A stretch of DNA of 38,320 bases from Lachnospiraceae bacterium (GTDB lineage Bacteria > Bacillota > Clostridia > Lachnospirales > Lachnospiraceae). The position numbers and the translations under genes were made by a program. The notes under the pieces are model-generated. The model did no database searches. It was given only the letters and a program-made list of their open reading frames with translations, and was not told where the DNA came from. Below are positions 30,014-38,320 of this stretch, piece after piece (the stretch's first letter is position 1; each line of letters starts with the position of its first letter). The stretch is from positions 1 to 38,320 of the forward strand of contig JAJQEO010000011.1 in assembly GCA_021201665.1 (NCBI GenBank), read 5' to 3'.

Positions 30014-31609
30014 ATGAGCATAAAAAGAGAAGAACAGGTTTTTTCATCGAGTATAGATACAGATCTGGCAAAGGAATATGTGTATCATAACTTTAAATAT
30101 CTGCCTGTGGAAAACAGCCCTGTTTACGGAGTAAAGGATGCTTCGGAGGTGGTAATTACACCACTGTATTTTGATGAGCTTTGTTATTTGCTCTCTGCGG
30201 AGGGAACCCATGTGGTGCTGTTCGGCGGTACCTGGAGTCTGAAAACGCAGGGAGTGATTGACCGCATTAATTATTTTGCCCGCAAATATGGTGTTGATAC
30301 GGTCTATCTGTATGATTTCCGGGCTGACGGCAGCACCGAGGATACAAATTTTAAAGTGGACATTACGGCGCAGGATTCTTATGACGGACCAGGAAAGGAA
30401 AAGAGCATCGGATGCGCGAATTGTAATTATATTTATGGGGAACTGGTGACGAGGCATCTGACCAACCTGAATGACTGGGTGGCCGGGAAGGTTGGCTCCG
30501 GGGACGATATTACCTATCTGAATCTCTATCAGGACGCGGTTACTGTCCCGAATGTCCATGAGCCATTTTTGTTTGTCTTCAATAAAGACAATCGTGTGGA
30601 CAACAGTGGCCTGGCTCATGGACGGGAGGATGAATACTATCCTATTGTCAGCGCACTGGAACTGGACGGCTTCCGTGGTAAAGACGGGCAGATTTACAGA
30701 GATGAAGCGTGCAGCGTTTTGGATGCCGGTTTTGATGAAAGGCTGGAAACCGTAATTTTTGGGAAAATTGGAGACGGCGGTATTTCGCCTTATACCCATG
30801 CGGATTATATGTACGATGCTTTTAAGAGGAATGAGCGGGGGCATGCTTTTAAGACGGAGGATTGCTTCCAAAAAGGGGAGCAGATCAATATTCAGCCAGT
30901 TACTCTGGCGGAGCTGCTGTGGATTCTCGATCAGAAGGGAAGCTTTTTAGTGGTTATTGCGGGGGCATGGTGCGCGAACAGCCAGGGAGGCATTACCACG
31001 ATCAATGATTATGCTGTCGCGAATCATACCAGAGTGTATCTGTTTGATACGCGCCTTGATGGCAAGCATCCGATTGATTTCTGGAAATACCCGCGGCTCA
31101 ATGAACTGAAGCTCTCACATCCGGCTTTGGAAAAATACAGCTTTGAGATATGGGAGAAACGGTTGCCGGGCGCACCTATGCTGCTAAGAGCCAGGGCAAA
31201 CACCAGTTTCGGGAAGAGACGTCCCCTGACAATTGAACATACGGATGAAAGCGGAGTAAAGCATGTTGTGCTTCCGGTTGACCTTCCCTACCTCTTTGCA
31301 TGCAATCAGGACGCGATAAGCGAGCGGGATCAATCAAGAGCCCCGGTGCTGGCCGCGTGCAACCATGGCGGAATTGAACTGATTAACTGTCTGAAATCCT
31401 TTGTGTATTACAAACCGAATTATCGTCTGTACACGGCGGGAGTGTATGCGGTATTCTCCGCTTACTGCGACAGCCTGGGAATTCCGGTAAATGACATTTC
31501 CATTGACCGCAGTGCGCCGATTGTGCAGGGGGAACCTGTCAGGCACATTGAAACGGTCGCTTACCATAAGGAACATGACTGGTATAAAGAACGAGGAGGA
31601 TTAAAATGA
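30014..31609 (+). CDS. Tandem thioredoxin-like protein of unknown function, coupled to peptide-type ABC importer
   Basis: 531 aa, no signal peptide, so probably cytoplasmic. Two similar thioredoxin-fold-like segments are separated by 245 residues. The first is HVVLFGGTWSLKTQGVIDRI (Trp74) with YLYDFRADG after it; the second is LVVIAGAWCANSQGGITTIN (Trp319) with YLFDTRLDG. The position of the classic CxxC is SLKT (75-78) in the first and CANS (320-323) in the second, so only the second keeps a nucleophilic Cys, in a monothiol CxxS arrangement. A separate CANC motif is at 134-137. ATG with GGAGG upstream. The stop overlaps the binding-protein start (ATGA). I recognise no named family; disulfide handling of the imported compound is inference. 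Confidence 0.75.
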   Translation: MSIKREEQVFSSSIDTDLAKEYVYHNFKYLPVENSPVYGVKDASEVVITPLYFDELCYLLSAEGTHVVLFGGTWSLKTQGVIDRINYFARKYGVDTVYLYDFRADGSTEDTNFKVDITAQDSYDGPGKEKSIGCANCNYIYGELVTRHLTNLNDWVAGKVGSGDDITYLNLYQDAVTVPNVHEPFLFVFNKDNRVDNSGLAHGREDEYYPIVSALELDGFRGKDGQIYRDEACSVLDAGFDERLETVIFGKIGDGGISPYTHADYMYDAFKRNERGHAFKTEDCFQKGEQINIQPVTLAELLWILDQKGSFLVVIAGAWCANSQGGITTINDYAVANHTRVYLFDTRLDGKHPIDFWKYPRLNELKLSHPALEKYSFEIWEKRLPGAPMLLRARANTSFGKRRPLTIEHTDESGVKHVVLPVDLPYLFACNQDAISERDQSRAPVLAACNHGGIELINCLKSFVYYKPNYRLYTAGVYAVFSAYCDSLGIPVNDISIDRSAPIVQGEPVRHIETVAYHKEHDWYKERGGLK

Positions 31610-33531
31610 AAAACTCAAAAATGAAAAAGGCGATGGCACTGCTGCTTACAGGTGTGATCGCGTTTGCCGGAAACGGAATTGACGGAACCGTAAGCGCTTA
31701 TGCATCCGAAAACAATGAGATTACGGATTTGATTCAGGCATCGACTTCAAGTATCAGCACCTGGTGTATCTATCACAGTAAAGACAAACCCGGAGTTCTC
31801 GCAAATTTTGTCGATCCGCTGGTGACCGTGGACGAGTACAACACCCCGCAGCCCTGCCTGGCTGAGAGCTGGAGCACCAACGAGGATGAGACGGTCTGGA
31901 CTTTTTATCTGCGCGAAGGAGTGACTTGGGTAGATTATGAGGGCAATTATAAGGGCGACGTCACATCGGAAGACTGGCTGTACGGCCTGGAGTGGGTGCT
32001 GAACTTCTGGAAAAATGATTCTTTCCAGACTACTCTTCCCATGTCTATTCTGCAGGGGGCGCAGGATTATTATGAGTACACGAAGAGCCTGACTGAGGAG
32101 GAAGCTTTGGCTCTGGGAGTTGATAAATTACAGGAGATGGTCGGCATCGAGACGCCGGACAGCTATACGGTTGTTTATACCTGCATTAATTCCTGCGCTT
32201 ATTTTGAAAGCCTTGCGACAAGCGTTTTCCTGTTTCCTCTGGCGAAGGGTCAGCTGGATGAGGTTGGTGTAGAAAACTATAAGTCCATCGAACCCGATGA
32301 GCTGTGGTACTGCGGTCCTTATACGATTGAGAGCTGGGAAGACGATAATTACTGGACAATTGTTCCTAATGAAGCTTATTGGGATACGGAAGTCAGCCGT
32401 TTTGACAGCGTAACCACACTCAAGGTCGATTCTACGGATACCGCATGGGAGCTGTTCCTGAACGGTGAGATAAATTATCCCGGTGCCCTTTCAACCTCCA
32501 CAGTGAACCTGCTGCTGTCGGATTCTACCAGCGAATGGCATGATTACGTAGCAAAATCAGCGGCATCGAGCGTTACATGGGGTATTTTCTTCAACTATGC
32601 AAAAAACAAAGAGGATGATACGCCGGATACCGACTGGAATACGGCAGTTGCTAATGAAAACTTCCGGAAGTGCTTCTATTATGGACTGGATCTCTATAAT
32701 TATTACGCTACCATCGACCCGGCCAATCCGGAGTCTGTGGCGCATGGAGCATTGACTTCCAGCGGACTGTGCTCGCTGTCCGATGGCACGGACTATACTT
32801 CCCTGGTATATGACCTGATTGATTATGACCCGGTAAACGGAGATTATTCGCATCAGGATCTGGATAAGCTGGCCGAGTACAAAGCCGCTGCGATAGAAGA
32901 GCTCAGTGCCCAGGGCGTGACGTTCCCGATTCAGATTGACATGTATTCCGCAAGCACTCAGTCCAGTGTAGACACCTATACAATCTTTAAAGAAGTTCTT
33001 GAAGACAGCCTTGGAACTGATTTCGTTCAGGTCAATCTTCACACCTACATCAGCAGTAAGCTGAGTGAGGTTTATAATACCAGCTATTTTTCCGTTGAAC
33101 TGCAGGGATATGGCGGACTGTATTCCGATCCACTGACATTCCTCAGCCAGCTTTGCTCGGATATGAGCGGCAATGCAGAATGGTCGGATATGTATGGACA
33201 TGTCAGCGACTGCACGGATGAAGAAACGGTCGCTCTGTTTGATGAGTTTACTCAAATGGTGCGGGAAGCAGATGCTATCACAGGAGACAGTGATGCCCGT
33301 TATGAGGCGCTGGCGGAAGCTGAGGCCTTTGCAATTGAGCATGTATTGATGATTCCGACGCATGCAAGATCGGGCTATGAAATCACTCCGGTGAATACAT
33401 ATTCAAAGATTTCGCGCGTCAACGATACTCTGTGTGAGCGCTACATCAACTGGGAAACAAAGGCTGATTATTACACCGCGGCTGAAATTGAGAGCCTGAG
33501 AGAAGCCCACCTCGCGGGAAGTGAGGGCTGA
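31606..33531 (+). CDS. ABC transporter substrate-binding protein, family 5 (peptide/nickel/opine type)
   Basis: 641 aa extracytoplasmic binding protein of the Dpp/Opp group. A signal peptide (MKNSKMKKAMALLLTGVIAF) ends near AYAS, before ENNEI; there is no lipobox Cys. Family features include LAESWSTNEDETVWTFYLRE and GVTWVDYEGN near the N-terminus, and the central DELWYCGPYTIESWEDD. The ATG at 31606 has GAGGAGG and overlaps the preceding stop by 4 nt, implying translational coupling to the thioredoxin-like gene. It delivers substrate to the permeases at 33545-35468. Peptide, thiol-peptide or nickel-type ligands are possible; the sequence does not decide. Confidence 0.92.
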   Translation: MKNSKMKKAMALLLTGVIAFAGNGIDGTVSAYASENNEITDLIQASTSSISTWCIYHSKDKPGVLANFVDPLVTVDEYNTPQPCLAESWSTNEDETVWTFYLREGVTWVDYEGNYKGDVTSEDWLYGLEWVLNFWKNDSFQTTLPMSILQGAQDYYEYTKSLTEEEALALGVDKLQEMVGIETPDSYTVVYTCINSCAYFESLATSVFLFPLAKGQLDEVGVENYKSIEPDELWYCGPYTIESWEDDNYWTIVPNEAYWDTEVSRFDSVTTLKVDSTDTAWELFLNGEINYPGALSTSTVNLLLSDSTSEWHDYVAKSAASSVTWGIFFNYAKNKEDDTPDTDWNTAVANENFRKCFYYGLDLYNYYATIDPANPESVAHGALTSSGLCSLSDGTDYTSLVYDLIDYDPVNGDYSHQDLDKLAEYKAAAIEELSAQGVTFPIQIDMYSASTQSSVDTYTIFKEVLEDSLGTDFVQVNLHTYISSKLSEVYNTSYFSVELQGYGGLYSDPLTFLSQLCSDMSGNAEWSDMYGHVSDCTDEETVALFDEFTQMVREADAITGDSDARYEALAEAEAFAIEHVLMIPTHARSGYEITPVNTYSKISRVNDTLCERYINWETKADYYTAAEIESLREAHLAGSEG

Positions 33532-33544
33532 GGTATTAAAAACC

Positions 33545-34495
33545 ATGAAGTATTTTATAAAAAGGGTTATTGAATCGTTTGTCACCTTGTTTTTGATTAT
33601 CACGCTTGTTTTTTTACTGATGCGTCTGCTTCCGGCGGAAAAATATTTCACCGACGATGAACTGCGTGTCCTGACTGCGGACCAGGTACAAACGATCTTA
33701 GAGGCTAACGGCCTGCTTGACCCTCCGCTGGAACAGCTTGTGCGTTATTATAAACAACTGTTTATCGACCATGATTTTGGCGTATCACGCAAGATCAAGG
33801 ATAATGTTCCGGTAGTGGAGTTGATTGGCGGCCGGTTTAGAACCTCCATGGCCTTTGGCGTGGCAGGTCTGTGCCTGTCTTTGCTGGTCGGCGTCAGCTA
33901 CGGCGTAGTTCAGGCACGGTATAAGGATCGGTTCCTGGATCATCTGGGTATGGCTTATACTGTGCTGGCTAACGCTGTTCCGGGTCTGGTTTTTTATACC
34001 CTGATTATGATTTTTGGCGCCAGGGTTCTGGGCCTGCCTTCGCTGTATTCGCCGAAAAAACCATTTTTAAGTGCCGTAATGCCGGTTGTCTGTCTGAGCG
34101 TCGGCGGTATTGCCTCACGTATGTTATGGGTTCGCCGGTACATGGTGGATGAGCTGAACAAGGATTATATCAGGCTGGCCACCGCAAAGGGTCTGACGGA
34201 AAGTCAGATCCTTATCCGGCATGTCCTGCGGAACGCCCTTGTGCCTTTGTGCAGCGGTCTTCCGGGAGCGTTCCTGGTGACGATCAGCGGCTCGCTGCTG
34301 GTGGAGAGCTTCTTTTCTATCCCGGGAATGGGATATCTGCTGGTCGAAGGAATCGCTTTATTTGACTATGATGTCGTGCAGACACTGGTGATCCTGTACG
34401 GCTTTCTTGGCATTCTTGGCGTACTGCTGGGTGATATAACGCTGACACTGGTTGATCCCCGCGTCCGGCTTGGGAAGAAGGAGGCGACAAGATAA
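33545..34495 (+). CDS. ABC transporter permease, DppB/OppB type
   Basis: First membrane subunit of the importer, 316 aa. The N-terminal helix is YFIKRVIESFVTLFLIITLV; five or six helices in all. The ATPase-contact loop is IRLATAKGLTESQILIRHVL, followed by the conserved VESFFSIPGMGYLL. The ATG at 33545 is preferred to the upstream GTG at 33521, since CTGAGG precedes it by about 11 nt and the family starts at this point. It overlaps the binding-protein gene only in its leader. The next permease starts 1 bp after its stop codon. Confidence 0.93.
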   Translation: MKYFIKRVIESFVTLFLIITLVFLLMRLLPAEKYFTDDELRVLTADQVQTILEANGLLDPPLEQLVRYYKQLFIDHDFGVSRKIKDNVPVVELIGGRFRTSMAFGVAGLCLSLLVGVSYGVVQARYKDRFLDHLGMAYTVLANAVPGLVFYTLIMIFGARVLGLPSLYSPKKPFLSAVMPVVCLSVGGIASRMLWVRRYMVDELNKDYIRLATAKGLTESQILIRHVLRNALVPLCSGLPGAFLVTISGSLLVESFFSIPGMGYLLVEGIALFDYDVVQTLVILYGFLGILGVLLGDITLTLVDPRVRLGKKEATR

Positions 34496-34496
34496 A

Positions 34497-35468
34497 ATGG
34501 AAGGGGCAAAGACTTCGGCGTATTCGCTTGAGGATCTGGAAAAAAAGTATGGAAAAAGCGTGGAAGAGTTGTTTTCTGTGGCGGAATATCATCCTGAGGC
34601 GGCAGAACGGATGGATTTTTCAAATTATTCCTACTGGAAAACGGTATTCCACAAGTTCTTCCATAAGAAGAGTGTCATTATTATGGGCAGCCTGTTCATC
34701 CTCCTGCTGATTTTCACATTTATCGCCCCCTATATCGGAAACTACTCACTGGATTCCCTCCATTCCAATATGCGGGATATGTATCTGACCCCGAACAGTG
34801 AATACTGGTTTGGCACGGACAACCTTGGCAGAGATTATTGGGTACAGGTATGGGCGGCCACGAGGACGTCCATCATACTCTCCGGCGGCGTTGCTGTCGG
34901 CGAATGCCTTCTGGGTGTAATCTTCGGACTGGTCTGGGGGTATGTACGGGCATTGGATCGGCTGTTTACCGAGCTGTATAATCTGATCAGCAATATTCCC
35001 AATATCATTTATATGACGCTGGTCGGACTGTTTATCGGCAGGTCGTTGGGAACGCTGATGATTGCGATGATTTTGGTTGGCTGGCTGCAGCCTGCCCGCA
35101 CGATACGCAATCTGGTGTTTCTCTATCGTGACCGGGAGTATAACCTGGCTTCCCGCTGCCTGGGGACAAAGCTGGGATCGGTTCTGGTGAAAAACATCCT
35201 GCCGTTCCTTGTCAGTGTTATTGTCCTCCAATTTGCTCTGAGCATTCCGCGGACCATAGGTGCGGAAACCACGCTTTCCTATCTGGGGCTTGGGTTGGAT
35301 TCCGAAAGCTTTTCTCTGGGAATCCTGCTTCGCAATGCCCGGTCGGCGGTCACACAGTATCCACATCTGCTGATTTTCCCGGCCAGTCTGGTTTCTATTG
35401 TCACGGTGACATTTTACCTGCTGGGCAATGCATTTTCTGACGCATGTGATCCGAGAAACCATGTTTGA
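34497..35468 (+). CDS. ABC transporter permease, DppC/OppC type
   Basis: Second membrane subunit, 323 aa. A long charged N-terminal tail (about 60 residues) precedes the first helix SVIIMGSLFILLLIFTFIAP. The family motif FGTDNLGRDYWVQVWAATRT (about 103-122) and the coupling loop YNLASRCLGTKLGSVLVKNI are present, and the end has TIGAETTLSYLGLGLD. The ATG at 34497 has AAGGAGG 13 nt upstream and follows the previous stop by 1 bp. Confidence 0.93.
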   Translation: MEGAKTSAYSLEDLEKKYGKSVEELFSVAEYHPEAAERMDFSNYSYWKTVFHKFFHKKSVIIMGSLFILLLIFTFIAPYIGNYSLDSLHSNMRDMYLTPNSEYWFGTDNLGRDYWVQVWAATRTSIILSGGVAVGECLLGVIFGLVWGYVRALDRLFTELYNLISNIPNIIYMTLVGLFIGRSLGTLMIAMILVGWLQPARTIRNLVFLYRDREYNLASRCLGTKLGSVLVKNILPFLVSVIVLQFALSIPRTIGAETTLSYLGLGLDSESFSLGILLRNARSAVTQYPHLLIFPASLVSIVTVTFYLLGNAFSDACDPRNHV

Positions 35469-35551
35469 ACCTGTTAAAAAAGTGCAATATGGCGGAAGTG
35501 CCTTAATCATATACGGCTGGCAAATCCGCAGAAAAACGGGGTGATGAGAAA

Positions 35552-37552
35552 ATGGGGGAACAGAGAAAAATCCTGTCTGTCCGTGATCTGGAAGTGGTTT
35601 TTTCCCTTCGCGGCGATACGCTGAGGGCTCTGCGCAAATGCTCTCTGGATTTATATGAAGGGGAAACCCTGGCAATCGTCGGCGAATCTGGTTCCGGTAA
35701 GTCTGTTTTTACCAGATGTTTTGTCGGAATGCTGGATAAAAACGGAAGCATTACCGGCGGCTCCATCCGGTATGATGGAGAAGAGCTGACGAGATATAAG
35801 ACGGAAAAAGAGTGGCTGAGTATTCGTGGTAAAAAAATATCCATGGTTCTACAGGATCCGATGACGGCCTTAAATCCGCTGCGCCGCGTGGGCGTCCAGA
35901 TTCAGGAGTCGATTGAGCTGCACCAGGGACTGCGCGGTGCCAAAGCAAAGCAGGAAGCCATTCACATGCTTGAACTGGTGGGAATACCGCAGCCCAGTCT
36001 GCGGTACGGCCAGTACCCGCATGAACTTTCCGGCGGGATGCGGCAGCGTGTCGTGATTGCGGCGGCGGTTGCCTGCCGCCCCGAGATTTTGATTTGCGAT
36101 GAGCCTACCACGGCGCTGGATGTGACAGTGCAGGCACAGATTCTCGCAATGATTCGTTCTCTGCAGGAAGAGTTCCATATGACTATAATTTATATCACTC
36201 ATGACCTTGGGGTTGTCGCGAATGTGGCAGATCGTGTAGCTGTCATGTATGCGGGTCAGATTGTTGAGACGGGAACAGTTGACGAGGTGTTTTTCTCACC
36301 GGAGCATCCCTATACATGGGCGTTGCTGGGTTCTCTGCCGCAGCTTGGGGTCAGAGGTGAGAAGCTGCCATCTATAGACGGGACGCCGCCCAATCTCTAC
36401 AGGGACGTGAAGGGCGACGCGTTTGCGCCGCGCAATAAAAGAGCGCTGAACATTGATTTCCTGGAAGAACCGCCCATGTTCCAGGTCAGTCCGACACATT
36501 TTGCGAAGACCTGGTATCTGGATCCTCATGCGCCAAAGATCGAAAAGCCCCGGAGCATTCATACCCTGCGCGAACTGCAGGGCAGGATGGAGCCGGCGAA
36601 CCGCCCCGCCGGGCGGACCAAAGAGAAGACGCCTCTGCTGGAAGTAAAGAACATGGAGGTTTCCTTTGGCTCCGGCCGCCATAAATTTACCGCTGTTCAG
36701 AATGTCAATTTTACGATTTATAAGGGGGATACCTTTTCGCTGGTCGGCGAGTCCGGCTCGGGTAAGACGACAATTGGACGCGCCATTTTGCGCATAAATC
36801 CACTGAGCAGGGGCGAGGTGCTCTATAAAGGCGAACGGATTAGCGGGAAAATCAGCCGTGAGATGGACAAAAAAGTGATCCGAAACTGCCAGATGATTTT
36901 TCAGGATCCGATGGCATCCCTGAATGAGCGTGCAAAAATTGACTATATTGTTTCCGAAGGCTTGCGAAATTTCCATCTCTACAGGAACGAGGCGGAACGG
37001 CAGCAGATGGTGGCGAAAGCGCTGCGTGACGTAGGGCTGCTGCCGGAGTATTCCAGCAGGTTTCCTCACGAATTTTCCGGCGGTCAGCGGCAGAGGATCG
37101 GTATTGCCCGTGCTCTGATAATGGAGCCGGAGTTTGTCGTGGCCGATGAGCCGATCTCAGCTCTGGATGTTTCTATCCGTGCGCAGGTACTGAACGTGCT
37201 CAGCGAACTGAAACAAGAGAAGAACCTCACATATTTGTTTATTGCCCATGACCTGTCCGTCGTGCGTTACATTTCAGACCGGATTGCGGTCATTTCCGGG
37301 GGCAGAATTGTGGAGCTTGCGGATTCGGAGGAGCTGTTCCGGAATCCGCTGCATCCCTATACGAAAGCGCTGCTTTCCGCAGTCCCCGTCCCGGATCCCC
37401 AGATTCAGAGAAACCGGCAGACTGACATCTATGACCCTGCCATACATCAGTATGGTCCGGGCAATGAGCCCTTCTGGAGCGAGATTGCCCCCGGACATTT
37501 CATCTGGGGAAGCCAGAGGGAAATTGACGGTTATATAAAGGAACTGATATAA
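35552..37552 (+). CDS. Fused double ATP-binding protein of the peptide-type ABC importer (DppD-DppF)
   Basis: 666 aa with two complete ABC ATPase domains in one chain. Domain 1: Walker A GESGSGKS at about 44-51, signature LSGGMRQR at about 159-166, Walker [13 protein letters not shown] near 180. It is followed by the oligopeptide-transporter extension ([12 protein letters not shown]). Domain 2: Walker [10 protein letters not shown] at about 399, signature [10 protein letters not shown] at about 509, Walker [13 protein letters not shown] near 529, and a C-terminal [17 protein letters not shown]. Both domains look catalytically competent. Separate DppD and DppF are more usual; fused forms (GsiA-like) are known. 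It would power the permeases at 33545-35468. Confidence 0.94.
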   Translation: MGEQRKILSVRDLEVVFSLRGDTLRALRKCSLDLYEGETLAIVGESGSGKSVFTRCFVGMLDKNGSITGGSIRYDGEELTRYKTEKEWLSIRGKKISMVLQDPMTALNPLRRVGVQIQESIELHQGLRGAKAKQEAIHMLELVGIPQPSLRYGQYPHELSGGMRQRVVIAAAVACRPEILICDEPTTALDVTVQAQILAMIRSLQEEFHMTIIYITHDLGVVANVADRVAVMYAGQIVETGTVDEVFFSPEHPYTWALLGSLPQLGVRGEKLPSIDGTPPNLYRDVKGDAFAPRNKRALNIDFLEEPPMFQVSPTHFAKTWYLDPHAPKIEKPRSIHTLRELQGRMEPANRPAGRTKEKTPLLEVKNMEVSFGSGRHKFTAVQNVNFTIYKGDTFSLVGESGSGKTTIGRAILRINPLSRGEVLYKGERISGKISREMDKKVIRNCQMIFQDPMASLNERAKIDYIVSEGLRNFHLYRNEAERQQMVAKALRDVGLLPEYSSRFPHEFSGGQRQRIGIARALIMEPEFVVADEPISALDVSIRAQVLNVLSELKQEKNLTYLFIAHDLSVVRYISDRIAVISGGRIVELADSEELFRNPLHPYTKALLSAVPVPDPQIQRNRQTDIYDPAIHQYGPGNEPFWSEIAPGHFIWGSQREIDGYIKELI

Positions 37553-37674
37553 ACGAATAGATATAAACGAATAGATTTTATGCTTTGCTTTTTCTGTTGT
37601 GTGGGCTGTGAAATAAATCACTTGTTGTGTGACGAAAAAAATCGAGAGACCTGAGGATCTGAGGAGGCGTGGGT

Positions 37675-38073
37675 GTGAAGAAATATGCCGGATTTTTAAC
37701 AGGACGGATGCTCCGTCCTGTTGCATATAAGGTGGTAGAAATATTGACTGTCGGGATTCTGCTGGCAGCGCTTTGGGGACGTTATTTCAACACTATGGGT
37801 TTAATAGTGACCCGCACATGGATTTTCCCCATTTATGGTATTCTGCTTTTGATTCTGGCATGGTTTCGGTTTCTGCAGCTGGATCATGCCCGGGAGTTTT
37901 TGGTTTTTGAGAACAAGAAAAAAAATACGTCACAAAACACTGTCAGCGTGGCGGATGTTCTGGAAACTCCTCCGGAAGATGCCGGAGAGCTGGAAAAAGA
38001 TGAAAAGGTGTTTTGTTCTATGGCGGCGTTAATAGTAAGTGGCATACTGTGTTTGATTTACGGCCTGGCTTAA
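37675..38073 (+). CDS. Small three-helix membrane protein of unknown function
   Basis: 132 aa from the GTG at 37675, chosen because GAGGAGG (37661-37667) is 7 nt upstream; GTG at 37669 is too close. Hydrophobic segments at about 20-37 (EILTVGILLAALWG), 45-66 (TWIFPIYGILLLILAWFRFL) and 112-130 (AALIVSGILCLIYGLA) are joined by a polar stretch (about 75-110). I recognise no family. It follows the ABC operon after 122 bp. Within its first codons lies an 11-bp perfect inverted repeat. Confidence 0.75.
   Translation: MKKYAGFLTGRMLRPVAYKVVEILTVGILLAALWGRYFNTMGLIVTRTWIFPIYGILLLILAWFRFLQLDHAREFLVFENKKKNTSQNTVSVADVLETPPEDAGELEKDEKVFCSMAALIVSGILCLIYGLA
37698..37722. other. 11-bp perfect inverted repeat inside the small membrane-protein gene
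   Basis: AACAGGACGGA (37698-37708), loop TGC, TCCGTCCTGTT (37712-37722). It starts 23 nt after the start codon, so an mRNA hairpin here could slow early translation. Confidence 0.6.
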
Positions 38074-38320
38074 CTGTACCACCCATTTACGCAGATGCGG
38101 ATGAACGGTTTGTTGAAGAAAATGGACGGCGTATTTTCCTGATTTTTCTGAAACCGATCATTAATGGGAGCGGCAATTATTATATTGAAACCAGGACAAG
38201 AAATATGAAAAGGACGGTCGTAGTCATTGATTATAAAGGTGTTCAGGAGATCCTGGAAATGAAGATCTGTGCGCCCGGCGCACTCTCCATCACAGCTTAC
38301 GAGGATGGAAAGTGCATAGG
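38049..38320 (+). CDS. Hypothetical protein, 3' end outside window, start uncertain
   Basis: The frame beginning at GTG 38049 is open to the window edge (90 codons) and reads like real protein (DADERFVEENGRRIFLIFLK, then YYIETRTRN and VVVIDYKGVQEILEMKIC). The only in-frame start near the upstream end overlaps the previous gene by 25 nt and has no clear ribosome site, so it could instead be the frameshifted continuation of the 37675 gene. I recognise no family. Confidence 0.5.
   Translation, partial: MFDLRPGLTVPPIYADADERFVEENGRRIFLIFLKPIINGSGNYYIETRTRNMKRTVVVIDYKGVQEILEMKICAPGALSITAYEDGKCI

Noticed and set aside
36296..37069. Minus-strand open frame inside the double-ATPase gene
   Set aside because: Shadow of a well-conserved ATPase gene.

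Overview
The window looks like a chromosomal segment of a gut-type Clostridia, most likely Lachnospiraceae. The reasons are moderate GC, strong AGGAGG-type ribosome sites, LplB/YtcP-type sugar ABC genes without their own ATPase, an Rpn-family nuclease with a GKAEG tail, and an AAA-ATPase-like/PD-(D/E)XK protein. The placement is inference from gene families; no marker gene is present.

Layout. 1-8041: a sugar locus with the 3' part of a family 2 glycoside hydrolase, a LacI-type regulator, two sugar ABC permeases and a secreted binding protein. 8032-8455: tandem 16-nt repeats, then a scrap of a sensor-kinase gene that now forms a terminator-like hairpin. 8456-12502: a MATE transporter facing a two-component system on the minus strand; a structured dispersed repeat sits between the response regulator and the kinase. 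12828-14654: an AAA-ATPase-like protein and a frameshifted small gene resembling antitoxin-like proteins. 14974-19619: an unusual lipoprotein joining a predicted beta-propeller to a solute-binding domain, with two sugar permeases. 19923-23426: an HlyD-type adaptor and a MacB-like membrane protein without an ATPase. 23510-24458: an AbiEi/AbiEii-type pair with a truncated toxin. 24610-28671: a rearranged zone with two decayed beta-helix surface-protein tails flanking an Rpn-family nuclease. 28784-38320: a LysR regulator, a possible leader peptide, a tandem thioredoxin-like protein and a complete peptide/nickel-type ABC importer (binding protein, two permeases, fused double ATPase), then a small membrane protein and an incomplete frame at the window edge.

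Three things stand out. (1) A family of structured intergenic repeats (11581-11813, 19792-19857, 25484-25757) has a 9-bp hairpin whose paired bases change together between copies, and a 48-nt module that is inverted between two copies. (2) Local tandem duplication is pervasive: 16-17, 33, 36, 38-40, 60, 63 and 66-nt periods occur in gaps and, as multiples of three, inside proteins. (3) The LysR/thioredoxin-like/ABC operon encodes a cytoplasmic protein with two degenerate thioredoxin-type active sites (SLKT and CANS) translationally coupled to an importer. This suggests redox handling of an imported thiol or disulfide compound, which is inference only.

No tRNA, rRNA, CRISPR array, prophage or complete insertion sequence was seen.
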